From Hyphomicrobiales bacterium (lineage in GTDB: Bacteria > Pseudomonadota > Alphaproteobacteria > Rhizobiales > Beijerinckiaceae), in assembly GCA_930633495.1 (NCBI GenBank), contig CAKNFJ010000003.1, positions 1 through 43,141 of the forward strand: a stretch of 43,141 nucleotides of DNA. Direction: 5' to 3'. Below the pieces are notes generated by a model. It saw only the letters and a list, made by a program, of their open reading frames with translations. It had not been told where the DNA came from and searched no databases. Below, in pieces: positions 1-8,440 of the stretch. Within the stretch, counting starts at the first letter, position 1, and every line of letters starts with the position of its first letter. Made by a program: the position numbers and the translations under genes.

Positions 1-721
1 TAATGGTGCATTTCTGGTCCTTCCCTGTCTGTTTCGCCGTCTTCAAACAGGCGGATATCGGATCGCCATTGAAATCATAGAACCTGCGCCCCCACTCCAT
101 CTTGCCGGTTTCGAGTGGGTCGGCCGCGCCAATCATGGCGTAGCCAGCGCTGATGCGATCGCTCCCCATGATAAGGGCGGCAGTACGGGTATCAGCCGAG
201 AATGGCAGCGCGCGCGGCAAAAACAGCGTCAACAGCACACCGGCGACCAGGCCGGCAGTTCCCGCGCTCCACAACCAACGATCCTGAACATACCGTTCGC
301 GCGCGCCGGCGAGGCGGCGGGCCAGACTATTGGCGGAGCGCTCGAGGTCAGTTGCCTGGCGCTCGAGCTGCCGCGCGGCGGTGTTGACCAGGCTTTCGCC
401 GCCGCGCTCGAGCGCGCGGGCGTAATGTTCCGGGCCATTGCGCAGGACCGGCGATTGCTCGACCGCCTCAAGACGCATACCGACATGGGCGAGCTGCTGG
501 ACGATGCGGCCAAGATCGGGGCCGTAGTCGGTCGGCTGCTGTAGTTTCTCAAGCTGGTCGAACGCCGTTTCCACGCCGCGCCGGATGACGGTCATTTCGC
601 CGCCAAGGTCGCGGGTCAGCTTCTCGACCGACCGCCGTAACGCCTCGAACGCGGCGGCCGGGTCGCCGGCGTCGTCGGGCGCGTCCTGCGGCTCGAATCC
701 TTCCCTGTCATCGTCGGTCAT
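1..721 (-). CDS. DUF6118-like membrane protein, C-terminus beyond window
   Basis: An open frame of 240 codons runs off the left edge of the window. It starts at an ATG (721) preceded by GGAG, and this ribosome site overlaps the TAG stop of traA, so the two genes are probably translationally coupled. The protein begins acidic, has long amphipathic helical stretches at about residues 24-60 and 80-145 that look like coiled coil, and then has one membrane segment at about 150-168. The remainder should lie outside the cytoplasm or in the periplasm. From memory, proteins of this shape next to traA in alphaproteobacterial plasmids are annotated DUF6118; their role is unknown. Its position suggests an accessory function in transfer. 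The family name is recognition rather than a search result. Confidence 0.75.
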   Translation of the reverse strand, partial: MTDDDREGFEPQDAPDDAGDPAAAFEALRRSVEKLTRDLGGEMTVIRRGVETAFDQLEKLQQPTDYGPDLGRIVQQLAHVGMRLEAVEQSPVLRNGPEHYARALERGGESLVNTAARQLERQATDLERSANSLARRLAGARERYVQDRWLWSAGTAGLVAGVLLTLFLPRALPFSADTRTAALIMGSDRISAGYAMIGAADPLETGKMEWGRRFYDFNGDPISACLKTAKQTGKDQKCTI

Positions 722-729
722 GGCGTCTC

Positions 730-3700
730 CTACCGTTCAAGCCCGAGCGATCGGCCGCGCGTGAGGCTCTGTTGCAGCTCCCACGAAATCCTCTCGCTCT
801 GGCGCGTATGCTGGCCGATTCCGAGTTCCTGACGGCGATTGCGCAGGATGGATTCAACCTGGGGGTCGCGTTCAAGGCTCTTGGTCAAGCCGTTCATCTG
901 GCCTTCCACCTTGCCGCGCGCCTCGTCGTGCTGCCAGCCGCGAAGCTGCTGGCGCTGCTCCTGCAACGCCTGCCAGCGTTCAACGAAACGATCGGCCCTG
1001 ACATTCGGATCGGCCTGCATGGCGCGCTCGTGGTCCAGCCGCTCGATGACCTGGCCGACGCGCGGCCGGCCGGAAAGCTCGGTCATGCTGCGCTGCATGT
1101 CCGGATCGTAGCGCAGCGCCGACCGCATCAGATCGCGCGCGCCCGGCCGCGCCTGATCGAGCTCAAGGCCGGCCTCGCGCAAATCCTGACGCTGCGCGTC
1201 GAGGATCGGAAGGCCCTCGCGCCGCTGCCTGTGGGCGGATTCATAGGCGCGGGCATAGCGATCAACGGCCTGCTCGAACTCCGACTGCGGCCGTAACCGT
1301 TCGGCAAGCCGGTCCTGCGCCGGCGCTTGCCGCAAGCTCCCTTCCCTTTCCGGCCGTTCTCCCGGCTCCTGGGAAGCCTCACGGCCGGCCGGGCCAACAT
1401 TGAGCCGCAACCCGTCGAACATACCGCGCCGGCGCGTCTCGGCCTTCTCTGGCCGATCCTGGGGCCGTTCGTCGCGGTCCTGCGCGGTCGGCTGATTAGC
1501 CGGCGCGCTCCGTGACAGTTTCAGGCCCTCGAACCGGCTGCGGCGCTGCTGTCGATCGCCGCGATCCTGGGCGAGATCCTCGGCGCGGGAAACCCGCGCG
1601 AGATCCTCGCCCTTGTTTTTCGCGATGCCAGGACGCAATCTGCCGGCACTCGCGGTTTCGCGAGCCTGGTCCCGGCCCTCCCCTATCCCCCCTAAGCCCA
1701 AAGTGGCCGGGACCGATCTTTCGGCCGCCGGCTCCCTGTCCGGACGCAGCTCGGCGGCACGATCGTCGGGAATCTCGATCTCGCTGCGGACGCCCATGCG
1801 CTCCGCGATGCCCCGCCGCTCGGCAAAGTCCTGGGCATAATCGAGCGTGGTTTCCTTCACGCCCGACCGCGACAGGCGGCTTTCAAGCTGGCTATAGGCC
1901 AGCTCGCCAGCGTCCCGCACCTTCCACGAATTGCGCTCGGCCGTGGTCCCGTCCGGAAGGCGAACCGGCTCCGATCCGCGATGCTCAAGGCCGATCTTGT
2001 CTCCGACCTCCGCACCGGATTCCTTCATGGCGCGTTCAAGATCGACGCCCCAAACGGTATGGCGCTGGCCCTTGTCGTTTTCCAGCGTGACGAAATAGCT
2101 TTGGCTATTTCCTTGCTGGTGCTCATAGGGGGCGACCCCATGCTCGACTAAGCGGCCCGAAGCCAACGTTTGGCCGGCATGACGGTCGGCAAACTCGTCA
2201 TGGGCCGCGTAGAGCTGCGCGCCGTCGCGATGCCGGGTCATGGCGACATAAGTTAGATGCCGGTCCATCGTCCCCGATGCCAGCACAAAACTGCGATCGA
2301 CGGTCGCGCCCTGGTTCTTGTGAATCGTCGTCGCATAGCCGTGGTCGATTGCCTGATAGTCGTTCATCGGCACGGCAACGCTGCGCCCCTCCGCGCCCTT
2401 CGGCCCGTCGAGCGTGGCGATGATCCGCCCTGGCTCGACATGATCGACCGTCGCGAGCATCCCGTTCTTGACGCGAAGGTCGCGATTGTTTTCGAGGAAC
2501 ACGATGCGGTCGCCCGTCGCAAAATCACGCTTGCCGTCATTGGTCTGGAAGGTCAGCCCGCCGGCCGGCCCTTTCCGCTCTTGGGTGGCCTCCTGGGCGA
2601 CGTCGCCCGATCCTGGCCCGTCCTCGGCCACGTTGGCCCGTGCCAGCTTGCCCCGCTCCTGTAGCTCGCTCCGGATCGCCTCGTTGATGGCGCGAACATC
2701 GGCACGGCGATGCGCCATCGCAACGCGGGTGCCGTCCGGACGCTGATCGCGATCGGCTAGATAATCGCGCACGATCTCGCCCCGCGCATCCTCGCCGCTC
2801 TCGCTGAATCGAATATCGCCATGCTCCCGATAGGCGGCCAGGCCCTCGGCCGTCCGGTGCGTGGCGAAGGCAACCGACGCCTCCCGCTGCCAGTCCACGC
2901 GCTGCCGGCGTATTTCGGAAAGCTCGGCATGGCCGATCTGCTCGGCAATGGCGCGGAACGCAGCACCCGCCCCGATCGCCTGTAGCTGTTCATGGTCGCC
3001 GACAAGCACGATCTTCGCCCCGCGCGCTTCGGCCTCGTTGACGAACCGGGAAAGCTGGCGGCTCCCGATCATGCCCGCCTCGTCGATCACGAACACGTCG
3101 CCGCGGCCGAGCTGGTTGCGGCCGGCCTGCCAGCCGTAATCCCATCCCGCCAGCGTGCGGCTCTGAATGCCGGACGATTCCTCCAACCCCTCGGCCGCCT
3201 TGCCCGACAAGGCCGCACCGTGAACCGTATAGCCCTCGGCCTCCCACGCCTCGCGCGCGGCGGCGAGCATGGTGGACTTGCCAGCGCCGGCGAAACCGAC
3301 AACGGCCGCGATGCGTTCCCGGCCGGTGACATGCTCGATCGCCGCCCGCTGCTCGTCCGAAAGCCGCGCGGAAGCATCGCCCGCGCTCCGCTGAAGGGCG
3401 GCGTCCTGGCGCTCTATGGCGCGATCGACATGCCGGCGATCGACGCCATGATTGCGCGCCTGGTGCAGCCGCTCGGCCGACGCCACCATGCCGGATTCGA
3501 TCTCGACCATTTCGCGGGTCGAATAGCGCGCAAGCTCGACCTCGCCTGTCTCGGCGTTCGTGCGCTCCGGCTGAAGCTCGACCAGCGCCGGCGAGGCCAT
3601 CACCGTCGCAAAGGCGTTCCGGAACTCCTGCGGGTCGTCGTTGATATAGCGATGCAGCGCCCGCGCCACGTCGCGCCGATCGAACACGCTCTTTTCGCCG

Positions 3701-4506
3701 GTGATGATCGTAAGAACCTGCTCCGGCTTCTCCCTGATGAGGTCCGCGTTGCGCGCTGCCGCTTGCCTGTCCAGCCGCGCCCGCGACACGTCGAGGCCGC
3801 GCCTGTCCATCTGCGTGGCGTGCACCCCCATATGCTCGGTCGGCGCGATCTCAAGCCCGCGCTCCATGTGCGAGCGATGGTCGATGCGAATATCCAGGCC
3901 GGCCATTGCCAGCCGCTCATTGGCGATCCCCTCCCATTTCTGGCGAAGGTCGCGAAGCTGCATGTCGGTCGTCGGAAGATCGTGCGCCAACAGCCATTTG
4001 TTTTCGCGCTCAAGATAGGTCTTCTCGCCCAGCCCTTCCTCCGTCACCTGGCGCGTGGTCATGAGAATGTGGGCATGGTGGTTGCGAACGTCGCTCGCCT
4101 CGTGCGGCGCATGGATGGCGAAATCCACGGCCGCCCCGTAGCGGTCGGCAAGCTCCTGCGCCATTTCCCGCGTGGCCTCTAGCCGCTGCTCGGCCGACAG
4201 CTCATGCGGCAAGGCAACCTCGAACTCGCGGGCAACGCGGGCGTCTTTCCGCTTCTCGGCAAACTCGGCGGCGTTCCACAAGGCCGAGCGGTCCCGTGCC
4301 CAATCGGCGTTGACGCCTATGGGGCCGGCACCCGGTTCGGGCAAGACGATCTCGGCATGTTCGACGCCCTGCTTGGCCGTGTAGTCGTGCGTGATCCCGT
4401 CGCGCTCGTTGGTCAACTTTTCGCCGGCGCGATAGGCCATCGCAGCAACCGCGCTGCGCCCTGCCTTCCGCGAAACCGGCTTCATGCTGAAATGGTAGAT
4501 CGCCAA
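730..4506 (-). CDS. traA: TraA-type relaxase/helicase (MobA/MobL family, Ti type)
   Basis: This protein should nick oriT, stay covalently bound to the strand and unwind the plasmid for transfer. The N-terminal 250 residues are a MobA/MobL relaxase domain: the start reads xAIYHFSMKPVSR, a candidate tyrosine lies in AMAYRAG, and the metal-binding histidines lie in NHHAHILMTTR (about 142-152). A RecD/TraI-like helicase follows, with Walker A GFAGAGKST (404-412), Walker B VIDEAG (473-478) and a late helicase motif HKNQGAT (729-735). The C-terminal third is charged and helical. I chose the TTG at 4506 (1258 aa) because the family motif begins there and AGGAGAGGGAAG lies just upstream. The open frame continues to 4689, but that extension reads through the predicted oriT. 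The gene is divergent from traD/traG, as in Ti plasmids. Confidence 0.93.
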   Translation of the reverse strand: MAIYHFSMKPVSRKAGRSAVAAMAYRAGEKLTNERDGITHDYTAKQGVEHAEIVLPEPGAGPIGVNADWARDRSALWNAAEFAEKRKDARVAREFEVALPHELSAEQRLEATREMAQELADRYGAAVDFAIHAPHEASDVRNHHAHILMTTRQVTEEGLGEKTYLERENKWLLAHDLPTTDMQLRDLRQKWEGIANERLAMAGLDIRIDHRSHMERGLEIAPTEHMGVHATQMDRRGLDVSRARLDRQAAARNADLIREKPEQVLTIITGEKSVFDRRDVARALHRYINDDPQEFRNAFATVMASPALVELQPERTNAETGEVELARYSTREMVEIESGMVASAERLHQARNHGVDRRHVDRAIERQDAALQRSAGDASARLSDEQRAAIEHVTGRERIAAVVGFAGAGKSTMLAAAREAWEAEGYTVHGAALSGKAAEGLEESSGIQSRTLAGWDYGWQAGRNQLGRGDVFVIDEAGMIGSRQLSRFVNEAEARGAKIVLVGDHEQLQAIGAGAAFRAIAEQIGHAELSEIRRQRVDWQREASVAFATHRTAEGLAAYREHGDIRFSESGEDARGEIVRDYLADRDQRPDGTRVAMAHRRADVRAINEAIRSELQERGKLARANVAEDGPGSGDVAQEATQERKGPAGGLTFQTNDGKRDFATGDRIVFLENNRDLRVKNGMLATVDHVEPGRIIATLDGPKGAEGRSVAVPMNDYQAIDHGYATTIHKNQGATVDRSFVLASGTMDRHLTYVAMTRHRDGAQLYAAHDEFADRHAGQTLASGRLVEHGVAPYEHQQGNSQSYFVTLENDKGQRHTVWGVDLERAMKESGAEVGDKIGLEHRGSEPVRLPDGTTAERNSWKVRDAGELAYSQLESRLSRSGVKETTLDYAQDFAERRGIAERMGVRSEIEIPDDRAAELRPDREPAAERSVPATLGLGGIGEGRDQARETASAGRLRPGIAKNKGEDLARVSRAEDLAQDRGDRQQRRSRFEGLKLSRSAPANQPTAQDRDERPQDRPEKAETRRRGMFDGLRLNVGPAGREASQEPGERPEREGSLRQAPAQDRLAERLRPQSEFEQAVDRYARAYESAHRQRREGLPILDAQRQDLREAGLELDQARPGARDLMRSALRYDPDMQRSMTELSGRPRVGQVIERLDHERAMQADPNVRADRFVERWQALQEQRQQLRGWQHDEARGKVEGQMNGLTKSLERDPQVESILRNRRQELGIGQHTRQSERISWELQQSLTRGRSLGLER

Positions 4507-4782
4507 GCGCCGCTTCCCTCTCCTGCCGACCGGCTCCGCCGCTCTCTCTGCGTCAGCGGCGCGCTGAGTTGCGAAGCAACTCGTAAGTGCGCCCTTCGTA
4601 ATTCGCTCGCTCCGCTCTCTCATGCCTCCGGTGGGGCGCTGTGGCAACGTCAATGCGATGCGAATAAGGCCGCGATTGTGACTCCGCACGCTCCACTTTT
4701 CAAGGCCGGAACCATCCGTGATCCCCTACCCTGCCGAAAACCTGCTACGCTCGCCCGCGACCGGAAGCAGGGAGGCGACACG
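4507..4782. other. Divergent intergenic transfer region containing oriT
   Basis: This 276-bp gap lies between the divergent traA and traD starts. It holds the inverted repeat and nick-like sequence described in the oriT entry, and must also carry the promoters of both transfer operons. I could not assign convincing -35/-10 boxes. A GGAGG at 4771-4775 is the ribosome site of the traD-like gene. Confidence 0.7.
4566..4595 (+). other. oriT: Predicted origin of transfer (oriT), IncQ/Ti-type nick region
   Basis: A perfect 7-bp inverted repeat, GAGTTGC (4566-4572) and GCAACTC (4576-4582) with a GAA loop, is followed one base later by TAAGTGCGCCCT (4584-4595). This arrangement of inverted repeat and then TAAGTGCGCCCT is that of the RSF1010/IncQ oriT and of Ti-plasmid oriT sites cut by MobA-like relaxases. 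By analogy the nick would fall between G4591 and C4592 on the plus strand. Its position between divergent traA and traD/traG is also the Ti arrangement. Sequence and context agree; the nick itself is inferred. Confidence 0.85.
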
Positions 4783-5073
4783 ATGGCGCGCAAGACGATC
4801 GAACAAAGGCTGGCCGAGTTGGATGTGCAGCGCGCCACCCTCAAGGCCAGGCTCAACAAGCAGGAGCGCGCCAGGGACACGCGCCGCAAGGTGCTGCTCG
4901 GCGCGCTCGTCCTCCATCGCCTCGAACACGGCCGGGATGAGCTGTCGCGCGCCCTGCCCGACTGGCTGCGCCGCGAGCTGCCCGGCTTCCTCACCCGCGA
5001 CGGCGACAAGGAACTCTTTGACGATCTGCTCAAGCCGGCCGCCGGCGGCGGGACCGGAGCGCCTGACCCATGA
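4783..5073 (+). CDS. TraD/TraC-like conjugal transfer accessory protein
   Basis: This 96-residue protein starts with ATG at 4783, seven bases after GGAGG. Residues 1-45 form a basic, charged helix, and the segment ARDTRRKVLLGALVL (about 35-49) resembles the conserved core of the small TraD proteins of Ti-type transfer systems; TraC-like proteins have similar character. Such proteins probably help the relaxase assemble at oriT. The stop codon overlaps the ATG of the downstream gene (ATGA), so it is cotranscribed and probably translationally coupled with traG. The name TraD is the best match by eye; TraC or a generic mobilisation protein is possible. Confidence 0.75.
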   Translation: MARKTIEQRLAELDVQRATLKARLNKQERARDTRRKVLLGALVLHRLEHGRDELSRALPDWLRRELPGFLTRDGDKELFDDLLKPAAGGGTGAPDP

Positions 5074-6848
5074 GCGATGTCACGTCCGCCTGGCTGGCCG
5101 CCCTCAAGAGGATTTTCCAGTCTGCCGGCCAACTCGGCCGCGACCAGCCGAAGGGAGGCAACCCCATGAATGATTTCCGGCTGGCCTGGGCCGCCTTCAA
5201 GAACATGCTGCGGGCGGCCGCGCGTGATCCCCTATGGGCCTTCGTCGCGATCGTCACCGCCCCGTTCCGCGCCGCCGGCTACATCGCCAGGGCCGGGGTG
5301 CTGTTCCTCTTGGTCCTGTTCATCGTCGGCGGCGGCCTCATGGCCCTCATGCAATGGGCCGGCATCCAGCGCGGCGATGCGCTCTGGTATGTCGGCAACC
5401 TCGCCTTCACCGCCTTCCTCGTCCTGCTCGTCTTCCGCCTCCTGTCCAGGCCGATGATACAGCACTTCGGGGACATGGACGCCGACACCCACGGCTCGGC
5501 CCGCTTCGCAACCGATCGCGAAACCGCTCCCCTCACCCGCTCGCAAGCCGGCCTCCTGATCGGCCGCGATCCGAAGACAAAGCGCCTCCTGCGCTATGAC
5601 GGGCCGGCGCACCTGCTCACGATGGCACCGACCAGGACCGGCAAAGGGGTGGGAACCATCATCCCGAATCTGCTCACCGCCGACCGCTCCGTGATCTGCA
5701 TCGACCCCAAGGGCGAGAATGCCAGGATCGCCGGCCGCGCCCGCCAGAAGTTCGGGCCGGTCCACGTCCTCGACCCCTTCGGCGTCACCGGGCAAAGCTC
5801 GGCCGCCTTCAATCCCCTCGATGCCCTCGACCCTGACGGCCTCGACGTGGCCGAGGACGCAAGCACCCTGGCCGACGCCCTGGTCTATGACGAACCAGGC
5901 ACGGCCGGCGAGGCGCATTGGAACGAGGAAGCCAAGGCGCTGATCGCCGGAATCATCCTCCATGTCGTCGCGAACGAGCCGCGCGATCGGCGCACCCTCG
6001 CCACCCTGCGCGACAACCTCACGCTCGCCCCTGACGCCTTCACGGCGCTGCTCAAGGCCATGCAGGCGTCCACGGCCGCCGGCGGCCTGGTCGCGCGCGC
6101 CGCCAATCGTCACCTGGGCAAGTCCGATCGCGAGGCGGCCGGCGTGCTGTCGGCCGCGCAGCGCCATACCCATTTCCTCGACTCGCCGCGCATGGTCGCG
6201 GTCCTCGGCCGATCCGATTTCCGCTTTGCCGATCTCAAGGCCAGGACCGCCACCGTGTTCCTCGTCCTGCCGCCCGATCGCCTCGCCACCTATTCCAGAT
6301 GGCTGCGCCTGCTCGTCACCCAAAGCCTCACCGACATGGCGAGGGCGGGCAGCTCGTCCCCTGCCCCACTGGCTGCGCCAGTCCTCTACCTGCTGGATGA
6401 GTTCGCCGCCCTCGGCCACCTCGCCCCCGTCGAGCGCGCTATGGGCCTCATGGCCGGCTACGGCGTCCAGCTCTGGCCCATCCTGCAGGACGTTCACCAG
6501 CTCCGCGCCACATACGGCGCGCGCGCCGGCATGTTCCTGTCGAACGCCGGCGTCCTACAGGTGTTCGGCGTCAACGATCACGAAAGCGCCCGCCTCGTCT
6601 CCGATCTGCTCGGACAGGAAACCGCCGTGTTCAAGACGATGGGCCAGGCGCTCGATTCCGATAAGTCCGGCATATCCTACGGCGAACACCATTCCGGCCG
6701 CCCGCTGCTCACCCCTGATGAGGTCCGCACCCTGCCGCAACACGTCGAAATCCTGTTTCTGGCCGGGCAACGCCCGATCCTCGCCGGCAAGCTCGCCTAC
6801 TATGCCGATCCCGAGTTTCGGGGCCTGTTCGATCCGATAGAACGATAA
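5070..6848 (+). CDS. traG: TraG/VirD4-type coupling protein
   Basis: This is an inner-membrane ATPase that brings the relaxase-DNA complex to the type IV secretion channel. Two membrane segments lie at about residues 73-95 and 107-125. Walker A is APTRTGKGVG (186-195) and Walker B is VLYLLDEFA (438-446), followed by the typical ALGHLAPVERAMG segment. The length of 592 residues is normal for the family. The first ATG overlaps the traD stop. An alternative ATG at 5166 has a better ribosome site (GGGAGG, seven bases upstream) and would give 560 residues, so the N-terminus is uncertain. The last codons (CGA TAA) already lie inside the 280-bp inverted repeat that follows. Confidence 0.93.
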   Translation: MSDVTSAWLAALKRIFQSAGQLGRDQPKGGNPMNDFRLAWAAFKNMLRAAARDPLWAFVAIVTAPFRAAGYIARAGVLFLLVLFIVGGGLMALMQWAGIQRGDALWYVGNLAFTAFLVLLVFRLLSRPMIQHFGDMDADTHGSARFATDRETAPLTRSQAGLLIGRDPKTKRLLRYDGPAHLLTMAPTRTGKGVGTIIPNLLTADRSVICIDPKGENARIAGRARQKFGPVHVLDPFGVTGQSSAAFNPLDALDPDGLDVAEDASTLADALVYDEPGTAGEAHWNEEAKALIAGIILHVVANEPRDRRTLATLRDNLTLAPDAFTALLKAMQASTAAGGLVARAANRHLGKSDREAAGVLSAAQRHTHFLDSPRMVAVLGRSDFRFADLKARTATVFLVLPPDRLATYSRWLRLLVTQSLTDMARAGSSSPAPLAAPVLYLLDEFAALGHLAPVERAMGLMAGYGVQLWPILQDVHQLRATYGARAGMFLSNAGVLQVFGVNDHESARLVSDLLGQETAVFKTMGQALDSDKSGISYGEHHSGRPLLTPDEVRTLPQHVEILFLAGQRPILAGKLAYYADPEFRGLFDPIER

Positions 6849-7120
6849 CCGAAACCATAGTGCTCGGCGGTGTCAAAAGGTGGGTTCTCGCCATGCTCGC
6901 GGCCTGCGGCCCCTGCGCGTGGCTCCGATCCCGGCCTTGCGGCCGCTTTTGACGCAGCCTGCGCCCCTATGGAATCCTGAACCTGTCGGGACGAAGGGCG
7001 TCCCGCCCCTCGCCCCCGCTCGGGGTTCTCCACGCCTGCGGCGCGTCGAACAAAGGGCTGCACCAGGCGCAGGCGCCAGCCCCCGGCCGGCCCGCTCTCA
7101 TCATCTAGGGCCGTAGGGAC
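6843..7120 (+). repeat. Left arm of a ~280-bp inverted repeat flanking the maintenance module
   Basis: Reverse complementing this segment gives 10732-11009. The two are identical over at least 6843-7117, as the same open frame is read at 6880-7116 on plus and 10972-10736 on minus. Similarity continues more loosely to about 7170, including a small palindrome CATGCTT/AAGCATG (7140-7159). The arm begins in the last codons of traG. I see no convincing gene in it. Confidence 0.9.
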
Positions 7121-7165
7121 GGACGGGGGTGGATGATTACATGCTTACCTGCAAGCATGTCCGCC

Positions 7166-7315
7166 CTACCCTGCCGGCGGGGCCTTCCCTCCAAGGTGCT
7201 GCGCTATGATCTTCTCATAGGCCGCCTCGTCCATGATCCCGAGGCGGCGCTGTGCGCTCGCCATTTCCGTGATCTCGCGGGCAAGGCGGCTAGGATTCGT
7301 CGGCGTCATTGCCAT
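7166..7315 (-). CDS. Small hypothetical protein downstream of toxin-antitoxin pair
   Basis: This 49-residue open frame starts at ATG 7315 (an ATG two codons later, at 7309, is also possible), immediately after a copy of the TTGCTGGCAA motif. It is mostly helical and mildly charged, with the segment SRLAREITEMASAQRRLG. I do not recognise a family. The same-strand position directly after the antitoxin stop suggests it belongs to that operon. The longer in-frame extension to 7414 overlaps the antitoxin gene and is not favoured. Confidence 0.5.
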   Translation of the reverse strand: MAMTPTNPSRLAREITEMASAQRRLGIMDEAAYEKIIAQHLGGKAPPAG

Positions 7316-7316
7316 G

Positions 7317-7327
7317 TTGCCAGCAAT
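7317..7327. promoter_or_regulatory. Copy of the TTGCCAGCAAT motif
   Basis: TTGCCAGCAAT stands at the junction between the antitoxin stop and the small ORF start and continues as CAGGCA. The same motif, or its complement, recurs at 8076-8086, 8394-8404, 8418-8428 and 9122-9132. It may be an operator for the RHH or ParA system. Confidence 0.5.
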
Positions 7328-7644
7328 CAGGCAATCGCCTGAACGCCCTTCTTCTGGATAACTGTCAGCAGCCGCAGCGCCGGTCCGCCCGGCTTCTTCA
7401 CGCCCCGCTCCCAATCCGACACGAGGCCCTTGCTCACATTGAGATACCGGGCAAAGACCGGCTGCGACAGGTGCTCGCGCTCCCGAATTGCGCGGATTTC
7501 ATCCGGCATGAGCGGCCGAACTGCCGAAAGGCAGGCATCATCGAACTCGCGCATCGTCTGCTTGTCGATCGCGCCAGACTGATAAAAGCCCTCCATCATT
7601 TCATGGACGGCCGCCATTGCCTCACTCTTGTATGCCTTGCTCAT
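7327..7644 (-). CDS. HTH antitoxin of a HigBA/RelE-type toxin-antitoxin system
   Basis: This 105-residue protein ends in an XRE-like helix-turn-helix, EHLSQPVFARYLNVSKGLVSDW (about 57-78, given here in part), preceded by MPDEIRAIRERE. That layout, with an N-terminal toxin-binding helical part and a C-terminal HTH, is typical of antitoxins paired with HigB2/RelE-like toxins. Its start lies inside the last codons of the toxin gene (23-nt overlap), giving the toxin-first order of higBA operons. It should neutralise the toxin and repress the shared promoter. Confidence 0.85.
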   Translation of the reverse strand: MSKAYKSEAMAAVHEMMEGFYQSGAIDKQTMREFDDACLSAVRPLMPDEIRAIREREHLSQPVFARYLNVSKGLVSDWERGVKKPGGPALRLLTVIQKKGVQAIA

Positions 7645-8011
7645 CGCAATTCACCTCCAACATTCGGCCGGCCGCCACTTCGGCATCCATCTGTGCATCG
7701 GAGAACCCAAGCACCAACTTAGCCGCCTTCTTGAACGCCGCTTCCTCGTCGTCCTCCAGATTCGCCAAATCGCTTTTGGCAAACCCGAACGCGAAAACCG
7801 CCCGCGTTTCCGCCCGGAAGAAAATCAGCGTTCTATAACCGCCTGATCTTCCCGCACCTGGCCGCGCCACACGCTGCTTGATGAGGCCGGCTCCAAGATC
7901 GGCGTCGATCAACCCGCGTTCAGCGCGCTCGATCGCCTCACATAGCATCGCATCGGAGATTTTCTCCTTGCGGGCAAACCTGTGAAACCTGCTGCTCTTG
8001 AAGACTCTCAC
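7622..8011 (-). CDS. HigB/RelE-family toxin
   Basis: This protein is probably an mRNA interferase that stabilises the plasmid by killing or arresting plasmid-free cells. Typical features are the start VRVFKSSRFHRFARKE, the core SDAMLCEAIERAERG, then LGAGLIKQRVARPGAGRSGGYR, and the beta-strand FAFGFAKSDLANL. I chose GTG 8011 (129 aa) because the family begins at this point and GGAG lies just before it. An ATG at 8044 is in frame but falls upstream of the predicted promoter. The gene sits upstream of and overlaps the antitoxin gene. Confidence 0.85.
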   Translation of the reverse strand: MRVFKSSRFHRFARKEKISDAMLCEAIERAERGLIDADLGAGLIKQRVARPGAGRSGGYRTLIFFRAETRAVFAFGFAKSDLANLEDDEEAAFKKAAKLVLGFSDAQMDAEVAAGRMLEVNCDEQGIQE

Positions 8012-8022
8012 CGTCGCTCCGT

Positions 8023-8051
8023 CATATATAACACTTAGCGCCACACTTCAA
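8023..8051 (-). promoter_or_regulatory. Predicted sigma-70 promoter of the toxin-antitoxin operon
   Basis: On the minus strand, TTGAAG (8051-8046) and TATATG (8028-8023) are separated by 17 bases, close to consensus. The expected start is near 8016, just before the GTG start, so the leader would be extremely short. It is the only AT-rich patch in this stretch. Confidence 0.55.
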
Positions 8052-8075
8052 GGCTTTCCGTCGCCTGCTGCTGCC

Positions 8076-8086
8076 TTGCTGGCAAT
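8076..8086. promoter_or_regulatory. Copy of the TTGCTGGCAAT motif upstream of the TA promoter
   Basis: TTGCTGGCAAT overlaps the stop of the upstream RHH gene and lies 25 bp upstream of the toxin -35 box. It continues as CAGGCA, as does the copy at 7317. Confidence 0.5.
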
Positions 8087-8367
8087 CAGGCATTATGCTT
8101 TTGCAGCAAGTCGGCAAGCGCCTCCCGCATGAGGTCTTCAATTGAGCGGTCGGTGTCGGCTGACAGCCGTTTAACCCGGCGATGGTCTTCCGGCTCGACC
8201 ACGACCGTCACTCGTTTCATTCCGGCCCGCGTGGCGGCATGGTAACGCTTGCCCTCGGCACGATCCGGGGCCGGCATAGGGGTGGCTTCCACGATCGGCG
8301 CGGCGGGCGGCGGCGTCTGCGCACCCACGGCTTTCATGCTCTCGGCTAAACTCGGTCTTTTCGACAT
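8086..8367 (-). CDS. Ribbon-helix-helix protein, likely ParA partner
   Basis: This 93-residue protein has a proline- and alanine-rich N-terminus (about 1-45) and a C-terminal ribbon-helix-helix: strand KRVTVVVEPEDHRRVKRLS, then DRSIEDLMREALADLL. It lies directly downstream of parA on the same strand. In plasmids with small ParA proteins, a small RHH protein of the ParG/CopG type binds the centromere and stimulates the ParA ATPase; the flexible N-terminus fits that role. The centromere-like repeats just upstream (8384-8431) support this. A plain transcription repressor is the alternative. Confidence 0.7.
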   Translation of the reverse strand: MSKRPSLAESMKAVGAQTPPPAAPIVEATPMPAPDRAEGKRYHAATRAGMKRVTVVVEPEDHRRVKRLSADTDRSIEDLMREALADLLQKHNA

Positions 8368-8383
8368 GGCCTTATCCCGTCAA

Positions 8384-8431
8384 CATTGCCAGTTTGCCAG
8401 CAATACCACTATGCCTCATTGCTGGCAATAC
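8384..8431. promoter_or_regulatory. Inverted TTGCCAGCAAT repeats between parA and the RHH gene
   Basis: ATTGCCAG (8385-8392), TTGCCAGCAATAC (8394-8406) and ATTGCTGGCAATAC (8418-8431) form two head-to-head copies plus a half site, just upstream of the RHH start. They may be the operator or centromere bound by the RHH protein. Confidence 0.55.
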
Positions 8432-8440
8432 AGATTGCCG

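Noticed and set aside
2992..4182. 396-codon plus-strand open frame opposite traA
   Set aside because: It is antisense to the conserved relaxase and helicase domains, a common artefact in GC-rich DNA.
4507..4689. Extension of traA to the ATG at 4689 (61 more residues)
   Set aside because: It reads through the predicted oriT hairpin and nick motif, and the relaxase family motif begins at the TTG at 4506 with a ribosome site.
5232..6497. Long minus-strand open frame opposite traG
   Set aside because: It is a shadow of a GC-rich gene with clear Walker motifs on the plus strand; the antisense protein has no recognisable pattern.
6880..7116. 78-codon open frame repeated at 10736-10972
   Set aside because: It is present twice only because it lies in the inverted repeat; it has no ribosome site or known motif.
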